Assembly: GCA_023250585.1 (NCBI GenBank)
Contig: JAHFAK010000053.1
Coordinates: 4,118 to 15,139 of the forward strand
Source of the DNA: Deltaproteobacteria bacterium
GTDB taxonomy: Bacteria; Bdellovibrionota_F; JAHFAK01
DNA length: 11,022 bases
Reading direction: 5' to 3'
Positions 1-9,151 of this stretch are shown one piece after another. A program made the translations under genes and the position numbers. Numbering within the stretch: the first letter of the stretch is position 1; each line of letters starts with the position of its first letter. The notes under the pieces were generated by a model. That model did no database searches. It was not told the DNA's origin and saw nothing but the letters and a program-made list of their open reading frames with translations.

Positions 1-684
1 GGCATTGATCACCAAAAGAAACATTTAATTGATCATTATTTAATGAAAATTGATGTTATGATATTTGGTGTAGTTCCAAGTGTTTGGCTACAACATTGGT
101 ATCACCCTATTGCAGTAGATATTATGTCAGTATTTTATGCTCTGTACTTTTTAATTCCCTGCTCTGTACTCTTTCTCTTATACATGAAGGGTCATATACG
201 AGAATTTAAAATCATAGCCACTTCCATGGTTATTACCTTAGCACTTGGTTATATGTGTTATATTATTTTTCCTGCCTCTCCCCCTCGCTTCTCACCTCTT
301 CTCACATTTACCAATCCAGTGGAGCTGCGCGGAATGTTCATATTTAATGCCGCTCAACACATATGGGATAAAGCATCTACTGCAGCATCATTTTGTGCCT
401 TCCCGAGCCTTCATGTCGGGCTTTCCAGTATAGGAGCTTTGTGGGGAATAAAATATCGCACGTTATTACCAAAAAAAACATGGGTTGTAAGTCTGCTCCT
501 CTTCACTACAGGTATGTTATGGTTTTCTACTTTGTATCTGCGCCATCACTGGTTTGCTGATGTAATTGCAGGATGGGTAATTGCAGGAATTGCAAGTATT
601 CTCGGCTATTCTCTATCATATCTGTGGGAGAAAAATACAGAACGCGAGGAGAGTCAGCTTGAAATTTGTCCGTTGGTAGAATGA
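1..684 (+). CDS. PAP2-superfamily membrane phosphatase/phosphotransferase, 5'-partial
   Basis: Integral membrane protein of the PAP2 superfamily, closest by eye to the PAP2_3/inositolphosphotransferase-like branch, which acts on phosphorylated lipids or alcohols at the membrane. The first ATG is at 43, but the frame is open back to base 1, giving 14 more codons with no stop, no ATG/GTG/TTG and no Shine-Dalgarno before 43. Family members have sequence upstream of the IDxxxFGxxP segment, so the true start probably lies outside the window. Counting from the ATG at 43, the signatures are FPASPPR at 76-82, FPSLHVG at 120-126 (the PSGH-type motif) and S162-T163-x5-H169-x3-D173 (the SR-x5-H-x3-D motif with T replacing R). 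H124, H169 and D173 are the expected catalytic triad. Hydrophobic segments lie near 25-47, 56-78, 148-165 and 174-193. The stop overlaps the MMPL start by 4 nt, so the two are probably translationally coupled. The substrate is unknown. Confidence 0.85.
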   Translation, partial: GIDHQKKHLIDHYLMKIDVMIFGVVPSVWLQHWYHPIAVDIMSVFYALYFLIPCSVLFLLYMKGHIREFKIIATSMVITLALGYMCYIIFPASPPRFSPLLTFTNPVELRGMFIFNAAQHIWDKASTAASFCAFPSLHVGLSSIGALWGIKYRTLLPKKTWVVSLLLFTTGMLWFSTLYLRHHWFADVIAGWVIAGIASILGYSLSYLWEKNTEREESQLEICPLVE

Positions 685-3179
685 AAAAAAAAATTCGTAC
701 ATATACTGCTCAAAAAATAGATTCTTTTTTTCTCTATTGGGCTCATTTCTCAATTAAGCATTATTTTTGGATTCTTCTTATTACCCTTGCACTGACTATC
801 GTAATGGGTTTTCATGCCACACACTTAAGACTCGAAAGCGACTTTGAAGCCATGCTTCCTGAAAATTATCAATCAGTAAAAGACTTACGACGCTATCAGA
901 ACGAGATAGGAACAACGAGTACGCTTTCAATTGCCTTAATGACTGCCAATATTGAAGCAGCAAAAAAATTCTCTGATGATCTCGTTGCGGTTATCAATAG
1001 CGATTTAAAAGATAAAGTTCACCATACCGAACATAAGATCACGCAAATCCGAAATTTTTTTAAAACCAATGCACTTCTCTATGTCGATAAAAAGGATCTT
1101 GAAAAAGAGTTTTCAATACTCAGGGAGTACTTTGATAGAAAGAAATTAGAAGCATCCGGGCTCTATATTGATATTAATGAAGATCAAAAAGAAACAAACC
1201 CATTTTCGAATATTAAAGAATTACTTACTACGTATGCATCCTCCGCTTCAAAACAATATGGCATCAGAGAAGATGGCTACTATATCAATGATGCTCAAAA
1301 CTTGCTCGTAGTATTAGTTTATCCACAAACACAATTCGTCGGAGTAAAAAATGCAAAAATCTTAGTACAAGAAATTAATGATATAATTCAGTCATTGCAT
1401 CCAAAAAACTATGACCCATCATTGGAATATGGTTTTGCGGGGCCAGTACAAATTGCGGTGAATGAATATGAAACAATTAGAAAAGATATTGTGGGAACGC
1501 TCGCTCTTTGTATTATACTCGTTCTTACCGTCCTCTTTCTTTATTTCCTACGTCTCCGATTCATAATCTTAATTATACTACCACTTTGTATCGGCTTCAT
1601 AATTACATTGGGTATTACCGAGCTCTTTATCGGCTATCTCAATGCTCAAACAGCTTTTTTGGGTTCAATAATAATCGGAACAGGAATTAATTATGGTATT
1701 ATGTTACTTGCTCGCTATAAAGAGGAAAGAGCAAAAGAAAATAATTTTGAACATGCATTAGTCACCAGTACGAGGTCAATGTGGAGAGCAACATTTATTG
1801 CTGCCTTTGGAACGGCTGTTTCTTTCTTAGCATTAAGCTTTAGTGAAAATCTAAGTTTCAAACAATTTGGATTTATAGCAGGCATAGGAATTATGCTTAT
1901 TTGGCTCATATCGGTTTTGGTACTTCCTGCAATGATAGTGTTGAGTGAAAGGATAAGCCCTCTTATTAAATCACAAAAAAAGTCTTTCGAAATTCCTTTT
2001 ATACATCCGAAGTTTGCTCATTATATTATTAATCATTCTCGGTACATTATTATTGTATCAAGCGTTATTACCATCATTTCATTTTTTCTTATATTTCGGT
2101 GGTTACCGCATGCGCTTGAATATGATTTTAGTAAATTACGGAACAAGATGACTTTTAATGCAGGCACTGAGGAACTCGATCATCGAATAGTTCACGAAGT
2201 AATAAAACGGAGTACAACGCCGGTGATCGCTCTTACCGAGGATATAGAAGGCGCTACCGCTTATTGCGATTCCATACAAAAGAAAATCTCAGAAAAACCC
2301 CATATCTATGCTGCGGGAGAGTGCACAACATTAATGAGTTTTTTACCAACCGATCAAAAAGATAAAATTGTCCTTCTCAAAAAGATAGATTCACTCCTTG
2401 AGGCCAAGCGCACATTTATTCCAAAAAAATATACCTCATACTATAATGAGTATAAGAAAATGTTTCGAATACATTCCCTTGATGTTAAGGATATCCCGTC
2501 GCTTATAAAAAATAAATTCACTCATGAAAATAAAGAGCTTGGTGTAGCAGTAGTAAAACCAGTTCCAGGAAAAAATATATGGATGTATGATAATCTCAAC
2601 CAATTCGTTAATACCGTACGATCCGTAGACATTGGAAATGGAAAAATAATAACAGCTTCAGGAGCACCCATAATTTATTATGATCTTGTTCAGACTGTTG
2701 CTCATGATGCTCCTCGAGCTACTATCTATGCTATCATTGGCGTATTACTCGTTCTGATTTTTATTGCGGGAAATACCTACTACGCTTTTGCTACTATCTT
2801 TACGCTCATTGTGGGAATAGCAACAATGATAGGAATTGCAATTTGCTTTGGAATAAAAATAAACTTCTTCAACTTTATAGCAATTCCAACCGCATTTGGT
2901 ACGGGGGTTGATTACGGAATTAATATTTTAATGCGCTATATATCTCAAAATAAAAATGATACCAAAGATCATCGAAAAAAAATTTTACATGAAGCGATGG
3001 TCAAAACAGGTGGAGCTGTATTCTTATGTTCAGCAACAACTATTATAGGTTATTTTTCACTTATCTATGCACATAATCAGGCTCTCGTCTCATATGGACA
3101 ACTCGCAATTGCAGGTGAAATTGGTTGTTTACTAACAGCAGTAGTACTTCTTCCTGCCTTATTGTTAAAAAAGAATTAA
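681..3179 (+). CDS. MMPL/RND-superfamily exporter (HpnN-like architecture)
   Basis: Proton-driven exporter of the RND superfamily, MMPL type, of 832 residues, probably moving lipids or other hydrophobic molecules out of the inner membrane. The layout is the classic duplicated one: TM1 (about 28-45), a large periplasmic porter loop (46-270), TM2-6 (271-420), TM7 (453-473), a second loop (474-675), and TM8-12 (681-829). The matching TM4 and TM10 signatures are GTGINYG at 333-339 and GTGVDYG at 740-746, each followed by an ARY/MRY turn. TM10 keeps the Asp of the D-Y proton relay (D744); TM4 has Asn (N337). I chose ATG 681 because it overlaps the PAP2 stop as ATGA and gives MKKK, a typical cytoplasmic N-terminus. 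An in-frame TTG at 666 would add five residues and has AGGAGAG 12 nt upstream, so it is a real alternative. The pairing with a PAP2 enzyme suggests lipid handling. Hopanoid transport is possible, but no hopanoid gene is visible. Confidence 0.9.
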   Translation: MKKKIRTYTAQKIDSFFLYWAHFSIKHYFWILLITLALTIVMGFHATHLRLESDFEAMLPENYQSVKDLRRYQNEIGTTSTLSIALMTANIEAAKKFSDDLVAVINSDLKDKVHHTEHKITQIRNFFKTNALLYVDKKDLEKEFSILREYFDRKKLEASGLYIDINEDQKETNPFSNIKELLTTYASSASKQYGIREDGYYINDAQNLLVVLVYPQTQFVGVKNAKILVQEINDIIQSLHPKNYDPSLEYGFAGPVQIAVNEYETIRKDIVGTLALCIILVLTVLFLYFLRLRFIILIILPLCIGFIITLGITELFIGYLNAQTAFLGSIIIGTGINYGIMLLARYKEERAKENNFEHALVTSTRSMWRATFIAAFGTAVSFLALSFSENLSFKQFGFIAGIGIMLIWLISVLVLPAMIVLSERISPLIKSQKKSFEIPFIHPKFAHYIINHSRYIIIVSSVITIISFFLIFRWLPHALEYDFSKLRNKMTFNAGTEELDHRIVHEVIKRSTTPVIALTEDIEGATAYCDSIQKKISEKPHIYAAGECTTLMSFLPTDQKDKIVLLKKIDSLLEAKRTFIPKKYTSYYNEYKKMFRIHSLDVKDIPSLIKNKFTHENKELGVAVVKPVPGKNIWMYDNLNQFVNTVRSVDIGNGKIITASGAPIIYYDLVQTVAHDAPRATIYAIIGVLLVLIFIAGNTYYAFATIFTLIVGIATMIGIAICFGIKINFFNFIAIPTAFGTGVDYGINILMRYISQNKNDTKDHRKKILHEAMVKTGGAVFLCSATTIIGYFSLIYAHNQALVSYGQLAIAGEIGCLLTAVVLLPALLLKKN

Positions 3180-3180
3180 C

Positions 3181-3203
3181 TGTTACGTTCTAAACACGTA
3201 ACA
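3181..3203 (+). terminator. Hairpin directly after the MMPL stop, possible terminator
   Basis: TGTTACG at 3181-3187 and CGTAACA at 3197-3203 form a perfect 7-bp stem with a 9-nt loop, one base after the MMPL stop codon. No U-tract follows, so it is not a canonical intrinsic terminator. It may protect the 3' end of the mRNA or work with a factor. Confidence 0.35.
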
Positions 3204-3220
3204 GCTCAGAAGGTGTGAAA

Positions 3221-3279
3221 GAATCAGATTTCTCACTTCGTTCGAAATGACAACGTACGGTCTTCTGTCATTTCGAACG
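3221..3279. repeat. Palindromic repeat family A: head-to-head TGTCATTTCGAACG pair
   Basis: CGTTCGAAATGACA at 3239-3252 and TGTCATTTCGAACG at 3266-3279 are perfect 14-bp inverted copies separated by 13 nt. The left unit extends on the minus strand to about 3221 with the GAAGTGAGAAATCT tail typical of this dispersed bacterial repeat. The right unit is cut short after 14 bp. It carries no gene. Confidence 0.7.
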
Positions 3280-3292
3280 TGGTCCCCTCACC

Positions 3293-3418
3293 TGTCATTG
3301 CGAGGAGGACACGTTTTCTTGTCCGACGAAGCAATCTCAAGCAGATGCAGGATAAACTCCGCAATCCTACATATGTAAGAAGAGATTGCTTCAAACCCTT
3401 CAGGTTTTCGCAATGACA
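3293..3418. repeat. MITE-like repeat family B with nested inverted repeats
   Basis: A 126-bp element. Its ends are TGTCATTGCGA (3293-3303) and TCGCAATGACA (3408-3418), a perfect 11-bp inverted repeat. Inside lies a second perfect 11-bp pair, GAAGCAATCTC (3328-3338) and GAGATTGCTTC (3382-3392). It reads as two facing half-units of a common dispersed bacterial repeat. Between the conserved blocks each half has its own small hairpin: GGACA/TGTCC (3307-3311 with 3320-3324) on the left, and an AAACC/GGTTT type near 3393-3408 on the right. The chance minus-strand frame across it is repeat-derived, not a gene. Confidence 0.75.
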
Positions 3419-3454
3419 GTCGATTTGGACATTTAAGTAATTTCTCTACGGAAC

Positions 3455-3534
3455 TGGATCCCGCGATCAAGTCGCGGGATGACAATGTGAGAGTGTTTCC
3501 CGTTTGTCATCCCGTGGCTTGACCACGGGATCCA
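3455..3534. repeat. Palindromic repeat family C: two inverted 30-bp hairpin units
   Basis: Two 30-bp units, 3455-3484 (minus) and 3505-3534 (plus), lie head to head with 20 nt between them. Each runs TGTCATCCCG...CGGGATCCA and folds into a 9-bp stem with the same 5-nt loop (CTTGA in unit orientation). Stems are 3458-3466 with 3472-3480, and 3509-3517 with 3523-3531. The units differ only in the inner stem (CGA/TCG against TGG/CCA), and pairing is kept. The motif resembles dispersed repeats well known in Rickettsiales and other AT-rich genomes. The plus-strand hairpin is followed at 3535-3545 by a T-rich stretch, so it could also end transcription from the left. Confidence 0.8.
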
Positions 3535-3563
3535 TCTTCATTTTTCCCATTAACTGAGCTGGT

Positions 3564-3590
3564 AGGTAAGTTCTAAAAAAGTATTTACCT
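3564..3590 (-). terminator. Weak hairpin downstream of the HMT-MTHFR gene
   Basis: AGGTAA (3564-3569) pairs with TTACCT (3585-3590), with a 15-nt loop that reads as a T-run on the minus strand. It lies 20 nt beyond the stop of the minus-strand operon. The stem is short and no U-tract follows the right arm, so terminator function is only possible. Confidence 0.3.
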
Positions 3591-3610
3591 GCACCCTAAT
3601 AACTGATGGC

Positions 3611-5434
3611 TTACCTAAATACCTCGAGCGCATAATCTACTCTACCGAATGGAGCAGACACTTGAACTCCATGGACTAAATCTTTTACTTCAAGAAAAAT
3701 TTCTCTCGCAATAGCAAGCCCTTCAAGGCGTGCAGCTTCTTTGTCAGTAATTTTTCGCATACGTTCGAGAATCGATGGATGTACCACAACACCTGGAACT
3801 TCGTTTGCGAGAAATTCTGCATTTCGGTAACTTACTAACGGCCAGATTCCTGCAATTATTGGAATACGATAATGTTCAACTCTTTTTAAAAACTTTTTTA
3901 ATTGCCCCACATCAAATGTTGGTTGGGTAATCGCAAATTCTGCGCCTGCTTTTACTTTCCAATCAAATCGACGTAATTCGTATTCTAAATCAACAGCACA
4001 GGGATTAACACCCACACCAACAAAAAATGAAGTCGGTTCACCAATAGGATTACCCCCAATATCATGCCCATGATTTAAATGATTAACCATATTCACTAAA
4101 CCAATCGCATCAATATCAAAAACCGCAGTAGCTTCTGGATATGGACCCATCTTGGGTGGATCACCGGTGATGATAAGAATATTTCTCAATCCCAATGCTG
4201 CTGCACCTAAAAGATCGCTCGACATTGCAAGGAGATTTCTATCTCGACAACAGTAATGCATCACCGTTTCAATCCCAACCTGCTTTTCAATCAATGTTGA
4301 AACAGGTAGCGCACCCATACGTGATTGTGCACGCGGGCCATCAGGAACATTCACCGCATCCACACCAGCCTCTTTGAGCAAACGAACGCTTTCTATCATT
4401 TTTAATGGATCACAACCTTTTGGCGGAACAATTTCGACTGAGCTGACAAATTCTCCATTCGCAATCTTTCGCGCAAACTTAGATTTTTGTTCCCGTGGGG
4501 TAATCTTTACATCCGGTTTACTGTGCTCCTGTACAAATATTTCAGGTGTTGAACGTCCCGGTGAAAGCGCCGTGACTGTATTTCGAATTTCTTTGATATG
4601 TGCCGGTGTTGTCCCGCAGCATCCACCGATAAATGCAACGCCTGCTTGAATAAGACGTTTAGCATATTTTGCTATATATTCAGGTGATGCCATATAAAAC
4701 ATTCGGCCATCAACTTGGCGAGGTAAACCATTATTTGGTTGAGCAGAGAGTTTTCGTTTCGTTACCTGACGCATTTTTTCAACTGCTTCAAGCATTATAT
4801 GGGGCCCGACTGAACAATTGAGTCCAAGAACATCAACACCCCATTTATCGAGTTGCGCCGTAAAAATTTCCGGAGATGTTCCATAACTTGTGTTGCCATC
4901 GGTCTGGATAGTCATCTGCCCAATAATGGGAAGATCGCAGAGAGAACGAACCGCTTCAATCGCTTGATGAATTTCAGCCACGTCAGAAAATGTTTCAAGA
5001 ACAAAACAATCAACTCCTCCTTCGAGAAGTCCTTTTGCTTGTTCACAAAATATTCCTCGGGCTTCTTCTATCGATGTTGGGCCATAGGGTTCAATACGAA
5101 TGCCAAGAGGCCCTATTGCTCCCGCAACACAGATATTTTCTCCGGCTGCCTCACGAGCAATTTTTGCAGCAGCAAAATTGATATCATGAATTTTATCTTC
5201 AAGACTATATCCTGCAAGCTTAACACGATTTGCACCATAGGTATTTGTTTCAATAATTTGCGCGCCGGCTTTAATATATTCACGATGAACGCTTAGAACA
5301 ACATCTCGACTTGATAGATTGAGTTCATCGTAACATCTATTAATATAAATACCACGTGAGTAGAGCATGGTGCCCATGGCTCCGTCGAAGACATAGACAC
5401 GATCAGCATTTATAATATCACGAAAGTTTCTCAT
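3611..5434 (-). CDS. Bifunctional homocysteine S-methyltransferase / methylenetetrahydrofolate reductase
   Basis: Cytoplasmic fusion enzyme of 607 residues, the length usual for YitJ-type proteins. Residues 1-290 are a homocysteine S-methyltransferase TIM barrel. It has FDGAMGT at 16-22, IETNTY at 61-66, GLNCSVG at 204-210 and GGCCGTTP at 270-277; C207, C272 and C273 are the zinc/homocysteine ligands. Residues 320-600 are a flavin-dependent MTHFR barrel that reduces 5,10-methylene-THF to 5-methyl-THF. It shows VEIVPPKG at 333-340, ITGDPP at 422-427, the AITQPTFD segment at 501-508 and GIWPL at 529-533. Both halves look catalytically complete. The ATG overlaps the metH stop by 4 nt (ATGA) and has a strong GAGGAGGA at 5441-5448 within the end of metH. 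It is therefore second in a metH operon and supplies methyl-THF to MetH. The methyl donor of its own HMT half is not evident from the sequence. Confidence 0.93.
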   Translation of the reverse strand: MRNFRDIINADRVYVFDGAMGTMLYSRGIYINRCYDELNLSSRDVVLSVHREYIKAGAQIIETNTYGANRVKLAGYSLEDKIHDINFAAAKIAREAAGENICVAGAIGPLGIRIEPYGPTSIEEARGIFCEQAKGLLEGGVDCFVLETFSDVAEIHQAIEAVRSLCDLPIIGQMTIQTDGNTSYGTSPEIFTAQLDKWGVDVLGLNCSVGPHIMLEAVEKMRQVTKRKLSAQPNNGLPRQVDGRMFYMASPEYIAKYAKRLIQAGVAFIGGCCGTTPAHIKEIRNTVTALSPGRSTPEIFVQEHSKPDVKITPREQKSKFARKIANGEFVSSVEIVPPKGCDPLKMIESVRLLKEAGVDAVNVPDGPRAQSRMGALPVSTLIEKQVGIETVMHYCCRDRNLLAMSSDLLGAAALGLRNILIITGDPPKMGPYPEATAVFDIDAIGLVNMVNHLNHGHDIGGNPIGEPTSFFVGVGVNPCAVDLEYELRRFDWKVKAGAEFAITQPTFDVGQLKKFLKRVEHYRIPIIAGIWPLVSYRNAEFLANEVPGVVVHPSILERMRKITDKEAARLEGLAIAREIFLEVKDLVHGVQVSAPFGRVDYALEVFR

Positions 5435-8400
5435 GTATTTTCCTCCTCATATCCAATATTCGGTTGGAGCCACTTTTCAATTTCTCGAACAGTCATTTCT
5501 TTGCGTTTCGCGTAATCTCTTATTTGATCATTATTAATTTTTCCAAGCGCAAAATATTTTGATTCAGGATGAGCAAAGTAGAAACCACATACCGATGCAG
5601 GTGGATTCATAGCATAGTGTTCAGTTAACGAAATATCACTATTTTTTTCTACGCGAAGCAACTCAAACAATTTCTTTTTTTCAGTATGATCAGGACATGC
5701 AGGATAACCAGGCGCAGGCCGAATACCGCGATACTTTTCTCGAATAAGTTCATCGCTACTGAAATTTTCATGAGGTACATAACCCCATAATTCTTTTCTT
5801 ACACGTCTATGCATCATTTCTGTAAATGCTTCAGCTAAACGATCAGCAAGTGATTGAACCATAATTGCTTTATAATCATCCCCAGCTTTTTTGTATTTTT
5901 CAGATAACGCTCGTTCCCCTATTCCTGCTGTTACAGCAAATAAACCTAGATAATCTTTAACATTTGTTTTTTTTGGCGCAATGAAATCTGAAAACGCATA
6001 ATAGACCTGCTGAAGATCTTTATTTTTTATTTCCTGCTGCCGAAGTGTACAAAATCGCATGAGTATTTCATTTCTGGATTCATCTTTATAGACTTCAATA
6101 TCATCATCGACACTATTTGCGGGATATAAGCCTATAATTGCTTGTGCGCGTAATTGTCCATGATATATGATTTCATCGAGTAAAGTTTGCGCATCATCAA
6201 AAAGTTTTCGTGCTTCATGTCCTATTTTTGAATCTTCAAATATTCGTGGATACTTTCCATTCAATTCCCATGTCATAAAAAAAGGTGTCCAATCGATATA
6301 GGATCGTATTTCTTCAAGAGAAACATCATTGAAAATCCGTGTTCCAATAAACGATGGAGTCGTAATAGGTAGCATTGTCCAATCACTCTTGAATGAATGA
6401 CGGCGTGCTTCCTCAATACTAATAAATTGTTTTGCGCTCATTTTTTTTGCAAATGCTTCTTTTAGTTCTTTGTATTCATGCTGTATTTCATTAATCAGTA
6501 ATTCTCGTTGCGTAGTATCTAGAAGACGAGAACAAATACCCACGCTCTTTGAAGCATCTTTAACATGAATTACCCCATTATTATATGCAGGAGCAATTTT
6601 TACGGCTGTATGTTTTTTTGACGTTGTTGCGCCACCAATGAGTAATGGAAGACTTATATCGTTTCGTTTCATTTCTTTCGCAACGTGAATCATTTCATCT
6701 AAAGACGGAGTAATGAGTCCAGAAAGTCCAATAATATCGACTTCTAGATCCTGCGCGGTTTTGAGAATCTGTTCGCAGGGAACCATGACACCGAGATCAA
6801 CAATTTCGTAGTTATTACAGGCAAGAACAACACCTACAATATTCTTACCGATATCATGAACATCTCCTTTAACCGTCGCGAGAAGAATTTTTCCTGCGCT
6901 TTTTTTCGAATATGTGTCTTTTTCTTTTTCAATAAAAGGTTGCAAATAAGCTACTGCCTTTTTCATAACGCGTGCACTTTTTACAACTTGCGGTAAAAAC
7001 ATTTTGCCGGAACCAAAAAGATCACCTACAATATTCATTGCATCCATGAGTGGCCCTTCAATAACATCGAGGGGACGCTTTGCCTTTGCGCGTGCTTCTT
7101 CGGTGTCTTCTTCTATAAAATCGGCAATGCCTTTAACAAGTGCATAGCGAAGTCTCTCTTCAACAGACGCTTCTCTCCATACACGTGTTTCTTCTTTTTT
7201 TACATTTCCACCCTTTACGGATTCAGCAAAATGTACTAGGCGTTCGGTAGCTTCAGGGCTCCGATTAAAAAGAACATCTTCGATAAGTTCGAGGACATCT
7301 TTTGGAATTTCGTCGTACACGGTAATCATTCCCGCATTCACAATTCCCATACTCATTCCAGCCTTGATGGCATGATAGAGAAATGCCGAATGCATCGCTT
7401 CGCGAACGACATTGTTTCCACGGAAAGAAAAAGACAAATTACTCACTCCTCCGCTCACGAGAGCATGAGGTAATTCCTTTTTTATAATTCGAGTTGCTTC
7501 AATAAAGTTTTTTGCAAATTCATTATGTACTTCTATACCGGTGGCAACAGCAAAAATATTTGGATCAAAAATAATATCTTGAGGAGACATACCAATTTCT
7601 TCGGTCAAAATCTTATATGCGCGTTTACAAATTTTTACTTTCCGTTCAATGGTTTCCGCTTGTCCCTGTTCATCAAAAGCCATAACAACAGCGGCTGCAC
7701 CATATCGTTTGACTTTTTTTGCATGTTCTTTAAAAATTGTTTCGCCTTCTTTGAGACTAATAGAATTAACAATTGCTTTTCCTTGAACGCATTTTAATCC
7801 AGCCTCGATGACCGACCATTTCGATGAATCAATCATAATCGGAACACGTGCGATATCTGGCTCAGATGAAATAAGATTCAAAAATGTTGTCATGGCGCTC
7901 TCTGAATCAAGCATGCCTTCATCCATATTGACATCAATGATTTGAGCGCCGGCTTCTACTTGTTGTCGTGCAACGGTTAAAGCATCTTCATATTTCTCCT
8001 CACGAATAAGGCGAGCAAATTCTTTTGAGCCAGTAACATTTGTTCTCTCGCCAATATTAATGAAGTTTGCGTCAGGCCGAATCTCAAGGGTTTCCAAACC
8101 ACTAAAAGTAGAATAGATATTTTTTTTGTTTGGTATTTTTCTCGGTGGCAGATTCTTTACCGCATCTCGAATTGCGGCAATATGCTTTGGCGTGGTTCCA
8201 CAGCATCCACCAACGATATTTACAAAACCGCTTTCAGCAAATTCTTTAATCAGCGATGCCATGATATCAGGTGTTTGATCAAAGCCACCAAATTCATTAG
8301 GAAGGCCGGCGTTTGGATAACAACAGAGTGCGCAATTCGCAAGGCTTGAAAGTTCTTCAATATACGGCCGCATTTCTTGCGCTCCTAAACCACAGTTCAA

Positions 8401-9144
8401 TCCAATACTCAGTAATGGCATATGCGCGACTGATGTCCAAAATGCTGATATCGTTTGTCCGGATAGCGTTCTTCCACTTTGATCGATAATTGTTCCCGAT
8501 ACCATAACGGGAAGCTTTGTGTTCATATCATCGAAACATTTGAGAATCGCAAAAAGCGCTGCCTTTGCATTTAAGGTATCAAATATGGTTTCAACCACAA
8601 GAACATCGACACCACCCTCGATTAATCCTTTTGTTTGCTCATAGTAAGCCGCGACAAATTGATCAAATGTATAATTTCGATGGCCTGAATTATTCACATC
8701 TTGAGAAGCTGAAGCTGTTTGATTCGTAGGACCAATTGATCCAGCAACAAATCTCAGGTGTTCCGGATCTTTTTGACTAAATCTATCTGCTACTTCCCGC
8801 GCAATTTGAGCAGCTTCAAAATTTATCTGATATACTGCATGTTCAAGCTGATATTCTCGTTGACTAATCGAAGTTGCCGTAAAAGTATTTGTTTCAATGA
8901 TGTCGGCGCCAGCTCCAAGATATGCTTCATGAATTTCTCGAATCACATCCGGCTTTGTTATGCATAAAATATCGCTATTTCCTTTAAGATCTTTTGAATG
9001 ATTTTTAAAATGCGTTCCCCGGAAATCTGATTCAGTAAGTTTATACCGCTGAATCATCGTACCCATTGCACCATCGATGATGAGAATGCGTTTTTCGAGA
9101 AGTTTATAAAGTGCGCTGATCCGCTCATTCTGTGAAGCTACCAT
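5431..9144 (-). CDS. metH: Cobalamin-dependent methionine synthase
   Basis: Cytoplasmic enzyme of 1237 residues that transfers the methyl group of 5-methyl-THF to homocysteine through methylcobalamin. All four modules are present, and similarity to E. coli MetH is continuous. The homocysteine domain is about 1-335, with zinc ligands C251, C314 and C315. The pterin domain is about 358-640, with [11 protein letters not shown] and DEGMLD. The B12 cap and binding domain is about 655-890, with the GDVHDIGKN motif and axial ligand H763. The AdoMet reactivation domain is about 905-1237, with [17 protein letters not shown] and the [10 protein letters not shown] region. I chose ATG 9144, not the in-frame TTG at 9168: it gives an N-terminus close in length to E. 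coli MetH, and the promoter overlaps the longer version. There is no Shine-Dalgarno before 9144, which fits leaderless translation. It is first gene of an operon with the HMT-MTHFR fusion. The key residues show it needs B12, which must be made or imported elsewhere. Confidence 0.97.
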   Translation of the reverse strand: MVASQNERISALYKLLEKRILIIDGAMGTMIQRYKLTESDFRGTHFKNHSKDLKGNSDILCITKPDVIREIHEAYLGAGADIIETNTFTATSISQREYQLEHAVYQINFEAAQIAREVADRFSQKDPEHLRFVAGSIGPTNQTASASQDVNNSGHRNYTFDQFVAAYYEQTKGLIEGGVDVLVVETIFDTLNAKAALFAILKCFDDMNTKLPVMVSGTIIDQSGRTLSGQTISAFWTSVAHMPLLSIGLNCGLGAQEMRPYIEELSSLANCALCCYPNAGLPNEFGGFDQTPDIMASLIKEFAESGFVNIVGGCCGTTPKHIAAIRDAVKNLPPRKIPNKKNIYSTFSGLETLEIRPDANFINIGERTNVTGSKEFARLIREEKYEDALTVARQQVEAGAQIIDVNMDEGMLDSESAMTTFLNLISSEPDIARVPIMIDSSKWSVIEAGLKCVQGKAIVNSISLKEGETIFKEHAKKVKRYGAAAVVMAFDEQGQAETIERKVKICKRAYKILTEEIGMSPQDIIFDPNIFAVATGIEVHNEFAKNFIEATRIIKKELPHALVSGGVSNLSFSFRGNNVVREAMHSAFLYHAIKAGMSMGIVNAGMITVYDEIPKDVLELIEDVLFNRSPEATERLVHFAESVKGGNVKKEETRVWREASVEERLRYALVKGIADFIEEDTEEARAKAKRPLDVIEGPLMDAMNIVGDLFGSGKMFLPQVVKSARVMKKAVAYLQPFIEKEKDTYSKKSAGKILLATVKGDVHDIGKNIVGVVLACNNYEIVDLGVMVPCEQILKTAQDLEVDIIGLSGLITPSLDEMIHVAKEMKRNDISLPLLIGGATTSKKHTAVKIAPAYNNGVIHVKDASKSVGICSRLLDTTQRELLINEIQHEYKELKEAFAKKMSAKQFISIEEARRHSFKSDWTMLPITTPSFIGTRIFNDVSLEEIRSYIDWTPFFMTWELNGKYPRIFEDSKIGHEARKLFDDAQTLLDEIIYHGQLRAQAIIGLYPANSVDDDIEVYKDESRNEILMRFCTLRQQEIKNKDLQQVYYAFSDFIAPKKTNVKDYLGLFAVTAGIGERALSEKYKKAGDDYKAIMVQSLADRLAEAFTEMMHRRVRKELWGYVPHENFSSDELIREKYRGIRPAPGYPACPDHTEKKKLFELLRVEKNSDISLTEHYAMNPPASVCGFYFAHPESKYFALGKINNDQIRDYAKRKEMTVREIEKWLQPNIGYEEENT
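5441..5448 (-). promoter_or_regulatory. Shine-Dalgarno for HMT-MTHFR inside the metH 3' end
   Basis: On the minus strand GAGGAGGA lies 6 nt before the ATG at 5434. It also encodes the Glu-Glu-Glu near the MetH C-terminus. This supports the start and allows translation by reinitiation or independent loading. Confidence 0.75.
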
Positions 9145-9151
9145 AAAATGC

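Noticed and set aside
3288-3485. Minus-strand 65-residue reading frame in the intergenic region
   Set aside because: It is a translation of the palindromic repeats (ending in a PPRNDR-type string typical of such spurious proteins), with no ribosome site.
3221-3534. CRISPR-like array
   Set aside because: Repeats are inverted pairs of three different families with irregular spacing, and no cas genes are present.
4195-5296. Plus-strand frames opposite the HMT-MTHFR gene
   Set aside because: They are antisense shadows of a well-conserved coding region and show no recognisable protein features.
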